From assembly GCA_031285115.1 (NCBI GenBank), contig JAITWU010000251.1, positions 1 to 20,568 of the forward strand: a stretch of DNA of 20,568 nucleotides, read 5' to 3'. A program made the translations under genes and the position numbers. This stretch comes from Azonexus sp. GTDB taxonomy: Bacteria; Pseudomonadota; Gammaproteobacteria; Burkholderiales; Rhodocyclaceae. This document shows, piece after piece, positions 14,875-20,568 of the stretch; position 1 is the first letter of the stretch; every line of letters starts with the position of its first letter. The notes under the pieces were generated by a model. The model did not search any database, was not told where the DNA came from, and was given only the letters and a program-made list of their open reading frames with translations.

Positions 14875-14896
14875 GCGCGGGGCTGCGGCCCCGCGT
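14875..14896. terminator. Second, stronger hairpin after fliW
   Basis: CGCGGGGC (14876-14883) and GCCCCGCG (14888-14895) form an 8-bp G/C stem with a 4-nt loop, followed on the plus strand by TCGTCGTTT. It lies between convergent fliW and the gamma-carbonic-anhydrase-like gene, so it probably ends fliW transcription. Confidence 0.55.
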
Positions 14897-14916
14897 CGTC
14901 GTTTACAGGGCGCGTT

Positions 14917-15438
14917 TTACAGGGCGTGCAGCGTATCGCGGTAACGGGCGGCATTGGCGACGTAATTTGCCGCTGCGGCCCGCAGCCGGGCGATTTCCTC
15001 ATCGCTCAATTGGCGCGCCACCCGGCCCGGCGAGCCGACGATCAAAGAGCGTTCGGGAAATGCCTTGCCCTCCGGAATCAGCGTATTGGCCCCGACGATG
15101 CTCTCTTTGCCGATCACCGCGCCGTTGAGGATGACCGCGCCGATGCCGATCAGGCTGCCGTCGCCGATGACGCAGCCATGCAGCATGGCCAGGTGGCCGA
15201 CGGTGACGTCAGCGCCGATGCGCAGCGGCACGCCATCATCGGTATGCAGCACGGAACCGTCCTGAATATTGGTGTTGTCGCCGATTTCGATCGGATCATT
15301 GTCGCCGCGCAGGGTGACGTTCCACCAGACCGAGGCGTTGGCGCCGAGGCGGACATCGCCGATCACCGTGGCATTGGGGGCGACCCAGACATGCGGGCCG
15401 AGTTGCGGCGCTTTATCGCCGAGTTTGAAGAGGGGCAT
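14917..15438 (-). CDS. Gamma-carbonic-anhydrase family protein (left-handed beta helix)
   Basis: 173 aa with hexapeptide repeats typical of the left-handed beta-helix trimers ([40 protein letters not shown]). The three zinc-binding histidines of the gamma class are in place: H65 (SVLHTDD), H82 and H87 (VGHLAMLHG). A short C-terminal helix follows ([20 protein letters not shown]). It is closest in style to YrdA/PaaY/CaiE-like proteins; whether it hydrates CO2 is not certain, since many members lack strong activity. ATG 15438 follows AAGGA by 7 nt. It is the last gene of the run PilZ-like, rlmJ, this gene, 18 bp after rlmJ. Its stop region contains an 11-bp duplicated sequence. Confidence 0.9.
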   Translation of the reverse strand: MPLFKLGDKAPQLGPHVWVAPNATVIGDVRLGANASVWWNVTLRGDNDPIEIGDNTNIQDGSVLHTDDGVPLRIGADVTVGHLAMLHGCVIGDGSLIGIGAVILNGAVIGKESIVGANTLIPEGKAFPERSLIVGSPGRVARQLSDEEIARLRAAAANYVANAARYRDTLHAL

Positions 15439-15456
15439 GGCGTTTCCTTGATTGGA

Positions 15457-16302
15457 TTAGCTTGCTTCGCCTTCAAGCGTAAAGGCCGCGCCGTCGCCCT
15501 GGGCGAGCAGGGTGCTTAACACTGGCAGTGTCTCGCGCAAGGTTTTTTTCAGCGTCCACGGCGGGTTGATGATGAACATGCCGCTGCCGTGCATACCAAA
15601 GCCGTCGCGGGCGGGGGCGCTGACTTGCAGGGTGGCGTGCAGCCAGTTGGCGGCGCCAAGCGCCTTGAGCCGCGCTGGCAGCTTGAGCGCCTCCGGCTTT
15701 TGCAACAGCGGATGCCAGAGGGCGTAAATGCCGGTCGGAAAGCGTTTTAAGGCGTCCTGCAAACTGCTGATGACCTGAGCGTAGTCGTCGCGCGTTTCGT
15801 AAGACGGGTCGATCAGCGTCAGGCCGCGCCGTGGCGGCGGCGGCAACAGGGCTTTCAGCCCGGCGAAGCCATCGCCAGCGGTGACCATGACCTGCCGCCC
15901 GGCGTCGCTGAAACATGCCTGCAACAGCTTGACATCGCTGCTGTGCCGCTCAAAGAGACGCAGCCGGTCGCCCGCGCGCAACAACTGGCTGGCCAGCCAG
16001 GGCGAGCCGGGATAGTGGCGCAACTGACCATCCGGATTGAGCAGGCGGACGAAATCGACGTAATCGGCAGCGGCGGGCGGCAGGTTTTTGGCGTGCCACA
16101 GACGGCCAATGCCATCGCGGTATTCGGCGAGTTTTTCGGCGGGCGCTGAATCAAGGGCGTAACGACCAGCGCCAGCGTGGGTGTCGATGATCCAGAAGGG
16201 CGCGGGTTTTTCGCCCAGATATTGGGCGATCTGGATCAGGATCAGGTGTTTTAAGACATCGGCGTGATTGCCGGCGTGAAAGGCGTGGCGATAACTGAGC
16301 AC
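15457..16302 (-). CDS. rlmJ: 23S rRNA (adenine-2030-N6)-methyltransferase RlmJ
   Basis: 281 aa, essentially the length of E. coli RlmJ (280). The N-terminus LSYRHAFHAGNHADVLKH is diagnostic. The SAM-binding site includes DTHAGAGRY (40-48), and the catalytic motif IV is DPSYE (165-169), where E. coli has DPPYE. It methylates A2030 of 23S rRNA before ribosome assembly. The start is GTG 16302, only 7 bp after the stop of the upstream PilZ-like gene, which suggests coupling; there is no good ribosome site of its own. The gamma-carbonic-anhydrase-like gene follows closely. Confidence 0.95.
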   Translation of the reverse strand: MLSYRHAFHAGNHADVLKHLILIQIAQYLGEKPAPFWIIDTHAGAGRYALDSAPAEKLAEYRDGIGRLWHAKNLPPAAADYVDFVRLLNPDGQLRHYPGSPWLASQLLRAGDRLRLFERHSSDVKLLQACFSDAGRQVMVTAGDGFAGLKALLPPPPRRGLTLIDPSYETRDDYAQVISSLQDALKRFPTGIYALWHPLLQKPEALKLPARLKALGAANWLHATLQVSAPARDGFGMHGSGMFIINPPWTLKKTLRETLPVLSTLLAQGDGAAFTLEGEAS

Positions 16303-16309
16303 CGGAAAA

Positions 16310-17797
16310 TTAGCTGGGCTGTTCGAGGGTGAAGAATTCTAACCCTTCGTTGGCTTCCATGACGCGCCCGATTCGCCGTTCGATGGTTTGGCCGAATATT
16401 TTGAGCGACAACTGCTGGCCGCTGCGCAGGGTGTTGGGCGAAACGATCAGACCGGCCTGCGCGCCCCATGCTGGCAGGCCGTGCAGGAAGATGGCGCGGT
16501 CGCCATCCGGCAGGATGACGACGCTGACCTGCGGCGACAGCAATTGCAGGCCGAGTTCGAGCCGGTTGCGCCCGGCGATTACCCGGCGCACCAGACAGAC
16601 GTGGGTGCGGCACGATTCGCGCGGTTGCAGCGCGACGATCTGACCGACGCCGAAGGAGCTGCGCTTGCCACGGACGAAGCGCGCCAGAAAACCATCGGGA
16701 CTTTCATTGACCAGCGACCACTCGCCGCTGACGAAGGGGCGCGGGTTGCCATCTTCTGGCGTATCGAGGAGACGCCGCGAACAGGCGCCGCCATCGAGAA
16801 AGGCGATTACCTCGTCCAGCCCGTTGACCAGGTCGGCGCGCGGACGAAAGCGGATGCGGCCAAAGCGGCGGGCGCTGCGGCCATCGAGCGCCAGCCGCAG
16901 GGATTGCAGCAGGGCTGGCGGAGCCGCCAGTTCCGGCTGTAGCGTCTGGCCGGGCTGATGTGCGAGATTGCGGTCGATCGCGGCCAGCACCTCGGTGCAG
17001 TCGATCAGCAAGCCGCCGGTTTTTGGCTCGTCTGCTGATTGGTGGGATAGCGGCAGGCCGGGGTGGGCCTCTTCGACGCGGACCAGAAAGTGCGGACTGG
17101 TTGTCTGCTGCGCCAGCGCCTCGCGCCTCGCGACGCTGACCACGGCGTAGGGCGCCAACTGGCGGGCGCAGCGGTAAACCGTGTCGAGATCGCCGCGCGG
17201 CTGGCGCTGCGGGTCAAAGTAAGCGAGCAATAGAGCGCCGAGATATTCGTGCTCGATCGGGGCCGTATCGCCATTGAGCGCCTGTCGACCCGGATGACAG
17301 GTCATCTGGTAGAGGGCGTGCAGTTGCAGCCAGGAACGCGCCGACGGTAGGGCGCAGGCGCGGTGAGCCAGCAACTGGCGGCGGGCGAGCAGGGTGATGA
17401 CGCGCTGGGTGGCGCGGTAAAATAGCGGCGCGGTTTCGTTGCCGCTGCGTTTGCTGGCGCTGTGGGCGATGTCGGCGTAGCACTGGGCGAGGCGCTTGAT
17501 CAGATTGTCGACCTGCAAGGCGCTGGTTCGGGCGGCCGGTGACAGCGGCAAGGGCGCGGCGCTGGTTTGGCATTCGAGTTCAGCGAGGGCCGGTTCGATT
17601 TCCTGGCAGACCGCCTCAAGTTGGCGGAAGCGTTGCAAACGACCGCGCTGCCGGGCAATCTGCGGCAGAACGTCATGGTAGATATGCACCAGCGCATCAT
17701 GCCGCGAATCGCCTGTCATCCCCGACAGGGCGACGGTGTCTCCCGACGGATGGGCGAAAGAGAGAAGTTCGCGCAAGCGCTGCAAGGAAACGCTCAT
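16310..17797 (-). CDS. PilZ-like domain protein, 495 aa
   Basis: The N-terminal two thirds (1-330) are helical and carry no motif I know. The C-terminal part, about 350-490, resembles a PilZ beta-barrel: SGEWSLVNESPDGFLARFVR, then VGQIVALQPRE and RVIAGRNRLELGLQLLSPQ. This corresponds to the (D/N)xSxxG strand of c-di-GMP receptors, here N-E-S-P-D-G; the upstream RxxxR motif is not obvious, so c-di-GMP binding is unsure. No membrane helix or signal peptide. It is the first gene of the run with rlmJ and the gamma-CA-like gene. ATG 17797 lacks a ribosome site and follows an A/T-rich divergent intergenic region. Confidence 0.7.
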   Translation of the reverse strand: MSVSLQRLRELLSFAHPSGDTVALSGMTGDSRHDALVHIYHDVLPQIARQRGRLQRFRQLEAVCQEIEPALAELECQTSAAPLPLSPAARTSALQVDNLIKRLAQCYADIAHSASKRSGNETAPLFYRATQRVITLLARRQLLAHRACALPSARSWLQLHALYQMTCHPGRQALNGDTAPIEHEYLGALLLAYFDPQRQPRGDLDTVYRCARQLAPYAVVSVARREALAQQTTSPHFLVRVEEAHPGLPLSHQSADEPKTGGLLIDCTEVLAAIDRNLAHQPGQTLQPELAAPPALLQSLRLALDGRSARRFGRIRFRPRADLVNGLDEVIAFLDGGACSRRLLDTPEDGNPRPFVSGEWSLVNESPDGFLARFVRGKRSSFGVGQIVALQPRESCRTHVCLVRRVIAGRNRLELGLQLLSPQVSVVILPDGDRAIFLHGLPAWGAQAGLIVSPNTLRSGQQLSLKIFGQTIERRIGRVMEANEGLEFFTLEQPS

Positions 17798-17817
17798 TTA
17801 TTGTTATTGACTGATTG

Positions 17818-17894
17818 ATGACATTGATATTGTCCAGCGAATTTAATACTTTCTTTAGACCTACATCATAAATTGATTTACTTTCCAATGTCAT
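17818..17894. promoter_or_regulatory. A/T-rich divergent intergenic region with a 9-bp inverted repeat
   Basis: The 95-bp gap between the PilZ-like gene and the DUF3301 gene is strongly A/T-rich and must hold both promoters, though no convincing -35/-10 pair stands out. ATGACATTG (17818-17826) and CAATGTCAT (17886-17894) are inverted copies 59 bp apart, the second overlapping the DUF3301 start codon. They may be operator half-sites or chance. Confidence 0.3.
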
Positions 17895-18228
17895 GGAGTT
17901 TATTGAGGTAACGATTATCGTCGCGCTGGCCGCCCTCATCGGTTTCTGGCTCGACACCCTGAAGGCCCGCGAGGCAGGCAGCCGCGCGGCGCGGCAGGCT
18001 TGCGCCGAGGAAGGGCTGCAATTTCTCGATGACAGCGTCGTTGGCCAATCGCTGCGCCCGGCCCGCGATAGCAACGGCCAGCTTCGTCTGCGTCGGGTCT
18101 ACCGCTTTGAATACAGCGATACCGGCGACAACCGCCGCAGCGGCAGCGTTACCCTGCTCGGCAGCGAAGTCGAATTTGTCCACATCCGCCCGCAGCTTTA
18201 TGTCGTGCCCAAGTCACAGGAAGGCTGA
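17893..18228 (+). CDS. DUF3301 family protein, single-pass membrane
   Basis: 111 aa. An N-terminal membrane helix (about 4-20, VTIIVALAALIGFWLD) is followed by a positively charged segment (LKAREAGSRAARQACAEEGL) and a small beta-rich domain: QFLDDSVVGQSLRPARDSNG, LRRVYRFEYS, then GSVTLLGSEVEFVHIRP. This pattern (helix, A-x-x-ACxxxGLQxLDxSV, RRxYxFEFS, LxGxxV) is that of DUF3301, a family of unknown function in beta- and gammaproteobacteria. ATG 17893 lacks a clear ribosome site. It is convergent with the DUF4126 gene, 17 bp apart. Confidence 0.75.
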   Translation: MEFIEVTIIVALAALIGFWLDTLKAREAGSRAARQACAEEGLQFLDDSVVGQSLRPARDSNGQLRLRRVYRFEYSDTGDNRRSGSVTLLGSEVEFVHIRPQLYVVPKSQEG

Positions 18229-18237
18229 CTGGGCCTT
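18221..18237. terminator. Short hairpin at the DUF3301 stop
   Basis: AAGGCT and GGCCTT can pair over 6 bp (one G-T) with a 5-nt loop; the DUF3301 stop TGA (18226-18228) lies at the loop edge. It is placed between convergent genes, but it is short and followed only by a loose A/T stretch. Confidence 0.25.
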
Positions 18238-18245
18238 GTCAAATT

Positions 18246-18887
18246 TCAGATGTCCCTGCCGGAGCGCGGCGCTGGCTCCGGTTCGCGTCCGGAAAACAGC
18301 CGCACCACCTTGCGCAGCAACCCGGACAAAAAGCGCCAGCAGCGCCGGATCAGCCAGATGCTGACGATCAGCGCCAGCAGCAGGGCAATGCCGAAGAGCA
18401 GCGGGTGCGTCAGGGCCAGCCACAGGCCGCCGACTGTCATGCCGTCTTCGGCGAGCGACGCGCCGATGTTGGTAAACGGTTCGGGCGAAGTGTTGATGGC
18501 GGCGCGCGCGGTGGTTTTGGCGGTGTGCGCCGTGGCCGCCAGACTGCCGCCGACGATGGCCGCCACCGTCGCCAGCGCCGCCTGATCGGCGCTGAAAACC
18601 GAGGCCGCCAGCGCCGCCCCGGCCGGGATGCGAATGGCGGTATGAACGAAATCCCACAAGGAATCCAGCCCCGGAATCTTGTCGGCGAAAAATTCGATAA
18701 AAACCATGAAACCGCTGGCGGTAATGACCGCCGGATGCGACAGAAGGCTCAATCCATCGGGCAGCGGCATCCAGCCGAAGCGGCCAGCCAGCCCGACGAT
18801 CAGGATCACCAGATACAAACGCACGCCGCTCGCCCAGCCAAGCGCGGCGGCGAGCGCGAGCAGTTGCGGCAGGGTCAGGGCGTCCAT
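18246..18887 (-). CDS. DUF4126 domain membrane protein
   Basis: 213 aa with several helices. The N-terminal LPQLLALAAALGWASGVRLY, then VGLAGRFGWMPLPDGLSLLSHP, GFMVFIEFFADKIPGLDSLWD and a Gly/Ala-rich region around VGGSLAATAHTAKTTARAAI match the DUF4126 family, found in many bacteria. A last hydrophobic segment (about 160-185) precedes a basic, Arg-rich cytosolic tail. Function is unknown; it is expected in the inner membrane. ATG 18887 follows AAGGA at about 6 nt. The upstream neighbour on the same strand is the FAD oxidoreductase, 61 bp away, so they may be co-transcribed. Confidence 0.82.
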   Translation of the reverse strand: MDALTLPQLLALAAALGWASGVRLYLVILIVGLAGRFGWMPLPDGLSLLSHPAVITASGFMVFIEFFADKIPGLDSLWDFVHTAIRIPAGAALAASVFSADQAALATVAAIVGGSLAATAHTAKTTARAAINTSPEPFTNIGASLAEDGMTVGGLWLALTHPLLFGIALLLALIVSIWLIRRCWRFLSGLLRKVVRLFSGREPEPAPRSGRDI

Positions 18888-18948
18888 GAGCTTCCTTGGC
18901 GTTTAATCGGGCGAGACTTCGATTATGTTCGAGAAAACGCCGCCTGGC

Positions 18949-20514
18949 TCATGTCAGGTCGTGCCCCAGCAGGTAGCCGGAGGCCGCGCCGGTGCCCGCG
19001 CCGGGCCAGGTGCTGGCGCCGATGTGGAAGAGGCGGTCGATGCCGGTGCGCCATCTGGAGCGGCCAAAGGCCGGGCGGAAGATGAAAAACTGGTCGAGAT
19101 GGTGGCTGCCGGAAAGACTGTCGCCGCCGACGAGATTGGGGTTGTCGCGCTCCAGATCGGCGGGCGACAGCACACAGCGGCCAAGGATGGACTGGCGCAG
19201 ACCGGGGGCGTGGCGTTCGAGCATATCGAGCACCCGTTCGGCGTAGATTTCCTTGATCTCGTCCCAGGGCGCGGCGGCAATCTGCCCGGCGGCGTCGCCC
19301 TGCGGCGTGGCGGGCAGGACGCGCGCCTGCACCCAGAGCACATGCTTGCCCGCAGGGGCGCGCGAGGGATCGAAGGCGGTCGGCTGGCCGACGACGAGAA
19401 CCGGCTCGGCAGGCAGCAATCCGGCCAGCGCCTGGTTATAGACCTGGGCGATGTGATCGAGCGAGGGGGCGAGATGGACGTAGGCGAAGGTTTGCAATTC
19501 CGCGCCCGCCCGCCAGTTGGGCAGGGCGTCGAGGGCGAGATGGATCATCATCGTCGCCGGGCCGGGGCGCAGTTTGCCAGCGCGGGCGCTGTTGGCGGGC
19601 GCGGCGGCCCCGAGCAGAGGGCCGTAGAGGGCGCGTGGATGGACATTGGCGATGATGGCGCGGCGCGCTTCGAGGCGCTGGCCGTCAGTCGTTTCCACCG
19701 CTTGCGCCCGTCCGCTGCTGACTTCGATGCGCCGCACGCTGACGCCGGTTTTCAGTTCGCCGCCCGCCTCACCCAGGGCGGCAACCATCGCGCGGATGAT
19801 GACATCCGCGCCGCCTTGCCCGAGCGCCATGCCAAAACGCTGTCCGGCCATTGCTTCGAGATAGGGAAAGAGCGCCCCGCCAGCAACGTCGGGGGCGAAA
19901 TCGAGATGCAATCCCCAGGGCGCCAGCAGGCAGCGCACGGCGTCGCTTTCAAAATTCTCAGTCAGCCAGTCGCGCGGCGAACTCAACAAGAGGCGCGCGA
20001 TGTCGGCCATGCCAGCGAGGCCAAGCGCCCGGCCCATGCGCCACAGCAGCCGCGCCGCCGCCCAGGAGGGCAGGGGCGCGCCCATCAGCCCGAACAGATG
20101 CGGCGCTTCCCGCTCGAAGCGGGCGTCCAGCGCCTGCCAGGCTTCTGCGTCGCGCGGGCTGACTGAGGCGATGCGGGCAAGCGTCGCGGCCAGCCCCTGT
20201 TCGAGTCCGAGCCAAGTGGAGCCATCGCCATAGACGGAAGCAAAAGGCCGCGCGGCGGGAACGAAAGCCAGACCATGCCGGGCGAGCCGCTCGCCGTGCT
20301 CGGCGTGGAAGGCGGAACCGGCGAACATGCTCAGGTTCATCGCATACAGATCGTGGCGAAAGCCGGGCACTGTGACTTCCGCCGTCTTGACCGCGCCGCC
20401 GGGCGTCGTCGCCTGTTCCAGCACCAGCGTCCGCCAGCCGCGCGAGGCGAGGTGCAAGGCGCAGGCCAGACCGTTATGGCCTGCGCCGATGATGATGGCG
20501 TCATGGATTGGCAT
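18949..20514 (-). CDS. FAD-dependent oxidoreductase, phytoene desaturase/PYROXD2-like
   Basis: 521 aa, complete. N-terminal dinucleotide-binding motif DAIIIGAGHNGLACALHLA (GxGxxG at 10-15), ending in the acidic residue of VLEQ, followed by GGAVKTAEVTVPGFRHDLYA, typical of the CrtI-type family. A middle GMALGQGGADVIIRAMVAAL (FAD-contacting) and a C-terminal HIGASTWPGAGTGAASGYLL complete the FAD site. Relatives include carotenoid desaturases/isomerases and human PYROXD2, so the substrate is unknown; no carotenoid genes are next to it. ATG 20514 lacks a strong ribosome site. The 54 bp beyond it to the window end show no gene. Confidence 0.88.
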   Translation of the reverse strand: MPIHDAIIIGAGHNGLACALHLASRGWRTLVLEQATTPGGAVKTAEVTVPGFRHDLYAMNLSMFAGSAFHAEHGERLARHGLAFVPAARPFASVYGDGSTWLGLEQGLAATLARIASVSPRDAEAWQALDARFEREAPHLFGLMGAPLPSWAAARLLWRMGRALGLAGMADIARLLLSSPRDWLTENFESDAVRCLLAPWGLHLDFAPDVAGGALFPYLEAMAGQRFGMALGQGGADVIIRAMVAALGEAGGELKTGVSVRRIEVSSGRAQAVETTDGQRLEARRAIIANVHPRALYGPLLGAAAPANSARAGKLRPGPATMMIHLALDALPNWRAGAELQTFAYVHLAPSLDHIAQVYNQALAGLLPAEPVLVVGQPTAFDPSRAPAGKHVLWVQARVLPATPQGDAAGQIAAAPWDEIKEIYAERVLDMLERHAPGLRQSILGRCVLSPADLERDNPNLVGGDSLSGSHHLDQFFIFRPAFGRSRWRTGIDRLFHIGASTWPGAGTGAASGYLLGHDLT

Positions 20515-20568
20515 GTTTTCAAGTCACTGTTTGAATCGGTACATGCTACGCAGCGCAGGCGGCTTCTG

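Noticed and set aside
1..20568. CRISPR array, tRNA or rRNA genes, complete transposase or integrase
   Set aside because: No regularly spaced repeats, no cloverleaf-like or rRNA-like sequence, and no transposase, integrase or DDE motifs were seen in the translated frames.

Overview
The window looks like a piece of a betaproteobacterial chromosome, most probably from the Rhodocyclales (Azonexus/Dechloromonas/Accumulibacter-like). That placement is an inference from high G+C, the family types present (fused MnmC, FliW, RlmJ, DUF3301, HscC with a membrane-bound J-protein) and their wording; no rRNA or marker phylogeny is available here. Most of it is ordinary housekeeping sequence, tightly packed and mostly on the minus strand.

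Layout. 1-366 (+): the 3' end of zapE (AFG1-like ATPase) and a small two-helix membrane protein. 378-5286 (-): metY, then hscC (Hsp70) and an overlapping J-domain partner; the multi-helix membrane tail of the J-protein lies in a different frame, so the gene is frameshifted, recoded or split. 5384-6184 (-): an unrecognised protein, preceded by a 330-bp intergenic region holding a long inverted repeat and a G/C-rich terminator-like hairpin. 6515-8401 (-): mnmC (tRNA wobble-uridine modification). 8414-10402: a visibly less G+C-rich accessory block with two membrane proteins and a PNPOx-like flavin protein; it also holds a 103-bp inverted-repeat element, a degenerate second copy of the mnmC start region and a convincing integron attC-like site. 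10403-14291 (-): lysS and tex. 14412-14849 (+): fliW, divergent from tex. 14917-17797 (-): an apparent operon of a PilZ-like protein, rlmJ and a gamma-carbonic-anhydrase-family protein. 17893-18228 (+): DUF3301; 18246-18887 (-): DUF4126; 18949-20514 (-): a CrtI/PYROXD2-type FAD oxidoreductase.

How genes work together. HscC and its J-protein (4-bp ATGA overlap) form a chaperone/co-chaperone pair like E. coli HscC with DjlB/DjlC. LysS, Tex, RlmJ and MnmC all serve translation or RNA metabolism but are not one pathway. The most interesting part is 8.4-10.4 kb: the attC-like site between two non-housekeeping genes, together with the duplicated mnmC start and the inverted-repeat element, suggests that mobile gene cassettes were inserted between lysS and mnmC and later eroded. 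I found no integrase, CRISPR array, tRNA, rRNA or intact insertion sequence, and no evidence for a complete new defence or secretion system.
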